This document shows positions 60,414-64,000 of a DNA stretch of 64,000 nucleotides, in pieces. A model generated the notes under the pieces. The model had not been told where the DNA came from. It ran no database searches and was given only the letters and a program-made list of their open reading frames with translations. The stretch lies in contig JNWL01000001.1 in assembly GCA_000716465.1 (NCBI GenBank), forward strand, positions 62,001 through 126,000, in the 5' to 3' direction. Each line of letters opens with the position of its first letter. Within the stretch, counting starts at the first letter, position 1. Position numbers and translations under genes: made by a program. This DNA comes from Streptomyces bikiniensis. Lineage in GTDB: Bacteria; Actinomycetota; Actinomycetes; Streptomycetales; Streptomycetaceae.

Positions 60414-61832
60414 ATGTCCGCACGCCCTGACGCCGTCGCCACCGCCGCTGTCGAGACCACCGTCGCCGAGACCGTCGCCACCGAGTCCGCCGACCCCTGC
60501 TGCGCCGCCCCGCTGCCCGTCCTCGGCCGGGACGTGACCGTCCCGCTCGTCACCGGCGGCGAGGTGACCTACGCGGCGCTCGACTACGCGGCCAGCGCCC
60601 CGGCCCTCCAGCGGGTCTGGGACGACGTCGCCGCGTACGCCCCGTACTACGGCAGCGTCCACCGCGGCGCCGGGTACCTCTCCCAGCTCTCCACCGACCT
60701 CTTCGAGAACAGCCGCGCCACCGTCGCCGAGTTCCTCGACTGCCGCCCCGGCGACCAGGTCGTCTTCACCCGCTCCACCACCGACTCGCTCAACCTCCTC
60801 GCCACCGCGATCCCGGCCGGCTGCGAGGTCTTCGTCTTCGAGACCGAGCACCACGCCTCCCTGCTGCCGTGGCGGGACGCCCGGGTCACCTACCTCGACG
60901 CGCCCCGGACCCCGGCCCGGGCCGTGGAGATCCTGGAGCGGGCGCTGGCCGACCGCGACCCCCACGGACCCGCCCTGGTCTGCGTCACCGGCGCCTCCAA
61001 CGTCACCGGCGAGCTGTGGCCGGTCAAGGAGCTGGCCGCCGCCGCGCACGCCCACGGCGCCCGGATCGTGCTCGACGCCGCCCAGCTCGCGCCCCACCAC
61101 CCGGTCTCCGTGACCGAACTCGACGTGGACTGGGTCGCCTTCTCCGGGCACAAGCTGTACGCGCCCTTCGGCTCCGGCGTCCTCGCCGGGCGCGCCGACT
61201 GGCTCCAGGATTCCCAGCCCTACCTCGCGGGCGGCGGCGCCTCCCGCAAGGTGGCGCGTCGGGCCGACGGTGGTGTGGACGTGGAGTGGCACACCACCGC
61301 GGCCCGGCACGAGGCCGGTTCCCCGAACGTCATCGGGGTCTACTCGATCGCCTCCGCCTGCAAGGCCCTCACCGAGGCCGGCTTCGACGCCCTCGTCGCC
61401 CGCGAGCAGCACCTGATCGACACCGTCCGCGCGGGCCTGGCCGAGGTCCCCGAGGTCCGGGTCCTCTCGCTCTTCGGCGACGACGCGCCGCGCGTCGGCG
61501 TCATCTCCTTCGTCGTGGAGGGCTGGAACAGCTCCCACTTCGCCGCCGCGCTCTCCGCCGAGTACGGCATCGGCGTCCGCGACGGCCTCTTCTGCGCCCA
61601 CCCGCTGGTCCGCACCCTGCTCGGCAGCGACCCGCGGGACCCGGGCGAGTGCGGCGCCCCCGAGGCCGCGCCCGGCGAGCGGTCGCTCAACGCCATCCGG
61701 GTGAGCTTCGGCGCCGGTACGCCCGACGAGCACGTGGAGCGGTTCGTCCGCGCCGTGAAGGAGCTCGTCCGGGACGGCGCCCGGTGGAAGTACCGCACCG
61801 AGGACGGCCGCTGCGTCCCCGACCGCGGCTGA
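60414..61832 (+). CDS. Class V aminotransferase (cysteine desulfurase-like)
   Basis: 472 residues. A variable N-terminal ~30 residues with DPCCAAP, then ALDYAASAPALQRVWDDVAAY, RGAGYLSQLSTDLFE, FTRSTTDSLNLLATAIP, ETEHHASLLPWR, IVLDAAQLAPHHPV, and the PLP lysine K247 in FSGHKLYAPFGSGVL. The exact reaction is unknown; the fold serves cysteine desulfurases, selenocysteine lyases and isopenicillin N epimerase-like enzymes. Control by a SAM-IV riboswitch points to sulfur-amino-acid metabolism. ATG at 60414. It is followed by an imperfect terminator hairpin. Confidence 0.88.
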   Translation: MSARPDAVATAAVETTVAETVATESADPCCAAPLPVLGRDVTVPLVTGGEVTYAALDYAASAPALQRVWDDVAAYAPYYGSVHRGAGYLSQLSTDLFENSRATVAEFLDCRPGDQVVFTRSTTDSLNLLATAIPAGCEVFVFETEHHASLLPWRDARVTYLDAPRTPARAVEILERALADRDPHGPALVCVTGASNVTGELWPVKELAAAAHAHGARIVLDAAQLAPHHPVSVTELDVDWVAFSGHKLYAPFGSGVLAGRADWLQDSQPYLAGGGASRKVARRADGGVDVEWHTTAARHEAGSPNVIGVYSIASACKALTEAGFDALVAREQHLIDTVRAGLAEVPEVRVLSLFGDDAPRVGVISFVVEGWNSSHFAAALSAEYGIGVRDGLFCAHPLVRTLLGSDPRDPGECGAPEAAPGERSLNAIRVSFGAGTPDEHVERFVRAVKELVRDGARWKYRTEDGRCVPDRG

Positions 61833-61846
61833 CCGGTCACTCGTAC

Positions 61847-61884
61847 GGGTGAAGGGGCCTCCCGACCGGGAAGCCCCTCCACCC
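61847..61884. terminator. Imperfect terminator hairpin
   Basis: GGGTG-A-AGGGGC-C-TCCCG pairs with CGGGA-A-GCCCCT-C-CACCC, 16 of 18 pairs formed with two internal mismatches and a 2-base tight loop. Between convergent genes. Confidence 0.72.
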
Positions 61885-61903
61885 TGTGCGCGTCTGCGGA
61901 GCC

Positions 61904-62185
61904 TCAGGACTCCAGACCGATGGCGAAGGCCGCCTCCAGGTCGTGCTGCGAGTACGTGCGGAACGCGACGTGCGTGTCCGTGGCCTCGACGCCCGGGATC
62001 TTGCTGATGCTGCCGGGGATCACGTCCGCGAGGTCGTCGTGGCGCGGCACCCGGACCATCGCGATCAGGTCGTACGTGCCGGTCACCGAGAAGACCTCGC
62101 TGACGCTGTCGAGTGCCGCGATCGACTCGGCGATCTCGGGGATGCGGTCCACGCTGGTCTTGATGAGCACGATCGCGGTGATCAC
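61904..62185 (-). CDS. Stand-alone Lrp/AsnC ligand-binding (RAM) domain protein
   Basis: 93 residues: MITAIVLIKTSVDRIPEIAE, VFSVTGTYDLIAMVRVP, SKIPGVEATDTHVAFRTYS. It is the C-terminal AsnC_trans_reg fold without the HTH. Such proteins bind amino acids and can form rings or modulate full Lrp regulators. GTG at 62185 overlaps the rhomboid stop (GTGA), so it is translationally coupled to the protease gene. Confidence 0.88.
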   Translation of the reverse strand: MITAIVLIKTSVDRIPEIAESIAALDSVSEVFSVTGTYDLIAMVRVPRHDDLADVIPGSISKIPGVEATDTHVAFRTYSQHDLEAAFAIGLES

Positions 62186-62916
62186 GGCTGGCTTTCTCCC
62201 TCGGTCGCCGCGGCTGGGGCCTTCACTCTATCCCCACCCCGGTAGCGCACCCAGGCGTAGAGGAAGCCGATCGCGAAGCCCACCACGTGGGCCAGATAGG
62301 CGACGCCGGGCCCCGCGCCCGCCGCCCGCGCGGCCATCCACTGGAGCGTGAACCAGAAGACCAGCACGATCCAGGCGGGGAAGCGCAGCGGCAGGAAGAA
62401 GAGGAAGGGGAAGAGGCTGGTGACCCGGGAGCGGGGGAAGAGGAAGAGGAAGGCCCCGAGCACCCCGGAGATCGCCCCCGACGCCCCGACGAGGGTCTGC
62501 TCGCTGTGGGCGTGCGCCGCCGCGTACCCGGCGAGGGCGAGGTAGCCGGTGCCCAGGTAGAAGAGGGCGTACGCCACCCGGCCCATGCGCTCCTCGGCCA
62601 TCGCGCCGAAGACGTACAGGAAGAGCATGTTCCCCAGGAGGTGGAGCCAGCTCCCGTGGACGAAGAGCGCGGTGAACGGGGTGAGCAGGGCGCGCGGCTC
62701 GCCGCTCATCAGCTCGGCGGGGACGACCCCCCAGCGGCGGAAGTACGAGCCCTGGGCCGCCAGGAGCGCGTCCCCCGTGCCGTGCGCCGGGTTCAGTCCG
62801 GAGACCGGGCTGAACAGGAAGAGGAGGCAGCAGGCGGCGATCAGCCCGTACGTCACCGCGGGCCCGCCGCGGACGCCCCGCCAGGTGCCGGTGACCGCGC
62901 TTCGCCAATCGATCAT
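62182..62916 (-). CDS. Rhomboid family intramembrane serine protease
   Basis: 244 residues, about six membrane helices. The catalytic pair is S146 (LVGASGAISG) and H210 (YLAHVVGF), with the oxyanion HLLGN (N96). It cuts membrane proteins inside the bilayer; the target is unknown. ATG at 62916. The C-terminus overlaps the start of the AsnC-type gene by four bases. It is divergent from the zinc-ribbon gene across a 159 bp gap. Confidence 0.92.
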   Translation of the reverse strand: MIDWRSAVTGTWRGVRGGPAVTYGLIAACCLLFLFSPVSGLNPAHGTGDALLAAQGSYFRRWGVVPAELMSGEPRALLTPFTALFVHGSWLHLLGNMLFLYVFGAMAEERMGRVAYALFYLGTGYLALAGYAAAHAHSEQTLVGASGAISGVLGAFLFLFPRSRVTSLFPFLFFLPLRFPAWIVLVFWFTLQWMAARAAGAGPGVAYLAHVVGFAIGFLYAWVRYRGGDRVKAPAAATEGESQP

Positions 62917-63075
62917 GGCCAGATCATGGCGTACCGGTGGCGAAGTGGACAGAGTGCCTCGCCGTGCCCCCGCCCGGCCGTGAGGCCGTAGGGTTGCGGA
63001 CAGTACGACCGCAGTTCGACGGCGCACCGCGGCTCCCGCACCTGAGTACCACGCAACAGGAAGAAGGACGGCTCG

Positions 63076-63318
63076 ATGACGACGGTTCCCCTGCCGACCG
63101 CCGAGACCCGCTGGCGCTGCACGCTCTGCGGCAACCTCACCCGCTTCGACGTGACCCGTTCGTCCAAGGTCGTCGAGTACGTCCATCTGGACCTCGCCGG
63201 GGAGCCGACGGTCGAGGAGCGGCAGGTGGTCAGTGAGACCATCGAGTCGGTCCGCTGCCGCTGGTGCAACGCGGTGGACCGGATCGAACTGGTGGACAGG
63301 CCGGGCGCCGCCTCCTGA
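63076..63318 (+). CDS. Small zinc-ribbon protein
   Basis: 80 residues with two CxxC pairs, RCTLCGN (about 14-17) and RCRWCNAVD (about 61-64), a typical zinc-ribbon arrangement. The middle is acidic (LAGEPTVEERQVVSETIESV). ATG at 63076, with AGGAAGAAGGA upstream. It precedes the coiled-coil/NYN-like gene by 33 bp and probably forms an operon with it. Function unknown; nucleic-acid binding is possible. Confidence 0.82.
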   Translation: MTTVPLPTAETRWRCTLCGNLTRFDVTRSSKVVEYVHLDLAGEPTVEERQVVSETIESVRCRWCNAVDRIELVDRPGAAS

Positions 63319-63351
63319 GGGACGGCGCGGACGACATAGGGGTGACGGATC

Positions 63352-64000
63352 GTGGAGCAGCCCGCGCACGGTGGAGAGCCGGCCGGCGCGGCAGGTGACG
63401 CTGCCGAGACGCTCGACCACCCACTGCCGGAAGCCGTACGGCGGCGGGTCGTCGCGCTGGTCGCCGACGCCTTCGGCGGGCTGACCGTCGCGGAGCTGCC
63501 CGCGCCCCTGCGGCAGTACGCCCGGTTCACCGCGAGCCGGCGGGCCAAGTTCGCCGGCACCGCGATGGCCGCCGCCCTGGAGACCGACCCGCTCTTCCGG
63601 CAGCGGATCGGCGAGCGGTTCAAGCAGGGCCGGCCCGAGCTGGCCGGAGCCGTCGAGGGCGGCAACCCGCCCGCGGCCGCCGACCCCGTCGACGTGGCGG
63701 CGGCCGCCTACGTGCTGCGCCCGCCCGGCTGGGTCAAGCTGGTCGCCGCCGCCGGCGAGGAGGCCCTGCGGGCCGACGCCGAGCGGGCCGACGAGGCCGG
63801 GCGGCGCGAACTGGAGCGGCTGCGCGAGGAACTGGCCGCCGCCCGGGACCGCTCCCGGGGCGAGACCGAGCAGCTGCGGCACGACCTCGACGCGGCCCGC
63901 AGGGAGGCCGAGTCCCTCCACCGCAAGCTGCGCAGCGCGCAGAGCGACGTGAAGCGGGGCGAGGCCGCGCTGCGCAAGGCCCGGGGCGAGATCGAGGCCG
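63352..64000 (+). CDS. NYN-domain/coiled-coil RNA-binding-like protein, N-terminal part
   Basis: The frame stays open from GTG 63352 to the window edge (216 codons). Residues ~25-130 are helical (LPEAVRRRVVALVADAFGGL, LPAPLRQYARFTASRRAKFA, DVAAAAYVLRPPGWVKLVAA). From ~145 on comes a long coiled coil (EEALRADAERADEAGRREL, EELAAARDRSRGETEQLRHD). This N-terminal layout is what I recall from Streptomyces NYN-domain proteins, whose nuclease-like domain lies in the C-terminal half, not visible here. The start has only a weak GGGGTGA site. Confidence 0.7.
   Translation, partial: MEQPAHGGEPAGAAGDAAETLDHPLPEAVRRRVVALVADAFGGLTVAELPAPLRQYARFTASRRAKFAGTAMAAALETDPLFRQRIGERFKQGRPELAGAVEGGNPPAAADPVDVAAAAYVLRPPGWVKLVAAAGEEALRADAERADEAGRRELERLREELAAARDRSRGETEQLRHDLDAARREAESLHRKLRSAQSDVKRGEAALRKARGEIEA

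Noticed and set aside
57083..60553. 1156-codon minus-strand open frame
   Set aside because: Shadow of qcrB and trpD; crosses the SAM-IV element and terminators.
1..64000. Mobile element, integrase or tRNA attachment site
   Set aside because: No transposase, integrase, inverted terminal repeats or tRNA gene could be seen on either strand.

Overview
The window is a stretch of high-GC actinobacterial chromosome, almost certainly Streptomyces. Nearly every gene shows G/C-ending codons, GTG and TTG starts are common, and the order lipB - aceE - E2 - lpd - pepA ... pspA - nadA - ctaCDF - ctaE - qcrCAB - trpD - SAM-IV - aminotransferase matches what I recall from model Streptomyces chromosomes. I see no tRNA, rRNA, insertion sequence, prophage or clear CRISPR array. 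It reads as core chromosome with a few lineage-specific cassettes.

Layout. 0-9 kb: start of lipB, a large HTH regulator, a lipoprotein, an FAD oxidoreductase, two SDR proteins, a GNAT protein with a pentapeptide-repeat tail, a DUF4240 protein and a WYL regulator. 9-18 kb: 2-oxoacid dehydrogenase block (aceE, GntR regulator, two-lipoyl E2, lpd) and leucyl aminopeptidase; lipB at the left edge would supply the octanoyl groups for the lipoylated E2. 18.4-25.1 kb: a tight five-gene plus-strand operon combining a CE18/Agd3-like secreted deacetylase, a PelF-like GT4 glycosyltransferase, a polytopic membrane protein, a spherulin-4/Sph3-like (GH135) protein and a GH114/Ega3-like lipoprotein. 25-33 kb: lipoprotein, cobalamin genes cobS, cobT and a metallo-beta-lactamase-CobU fusion, interleaved with membrane proteins including an MprF-like/rhomboid-like pair. 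33-44 kb: HtrA-like protease, methyltransferase, DUF3043 protein, pspA-pspAA, a two-component system with an RND transporter, nadA. 44-49 kb: erpA, an unknown anchored protein, an adenosine kinase-like protein, a cysteine desulfurase-TusA fusion. 49.5-58.8 kb: aa3 oxidase (ctaC, D, F, E) and the bc1 complex (qcrC, A, B), with an L,D-transpeptidase and a degenerate receiver protein between ctaF and ctaE. 58.9-64 kb: trpD, a SAM-IV riboswitch with a six-codon leader ORF, a class V aminotransferase, a stand-alone AsnC ligand domain, rhomboid protease, a zinc-ribbon protein and the start of a coiled-coil protein.

How genes work together. The most striking unit is the 18.4-25.1 kb operon. It brings together relatives of the enzyme classes that build and trim fungal galactosaminogalactan (GT4 synthase, CE18 deacetylase, GH135 and GH114 hydrolases) with the PelF type of polymerising glycosyltransferase. 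I propose a dedicated, partly deacetylated galactosamine-type exopolysaccharide pathway. The respiratory block encodes a complete bc1-aa3 route with a diheme QcrC. The left block encodes a complete pyruvate dehydrogenase set.

Several regulatory structures stand out. Twin GGCAC-N3-GTGCC palindromes lie upstream of aceE. A 13-mer is shared by the aceE and lpd leaders. A perfect hairpin covers the start codon of the WYL regulator, and a perfect palindrome covers the ctaE start. An ECF-type promoter lies ahead of pspA. Strong intrinsic terminators follow most transcription units.
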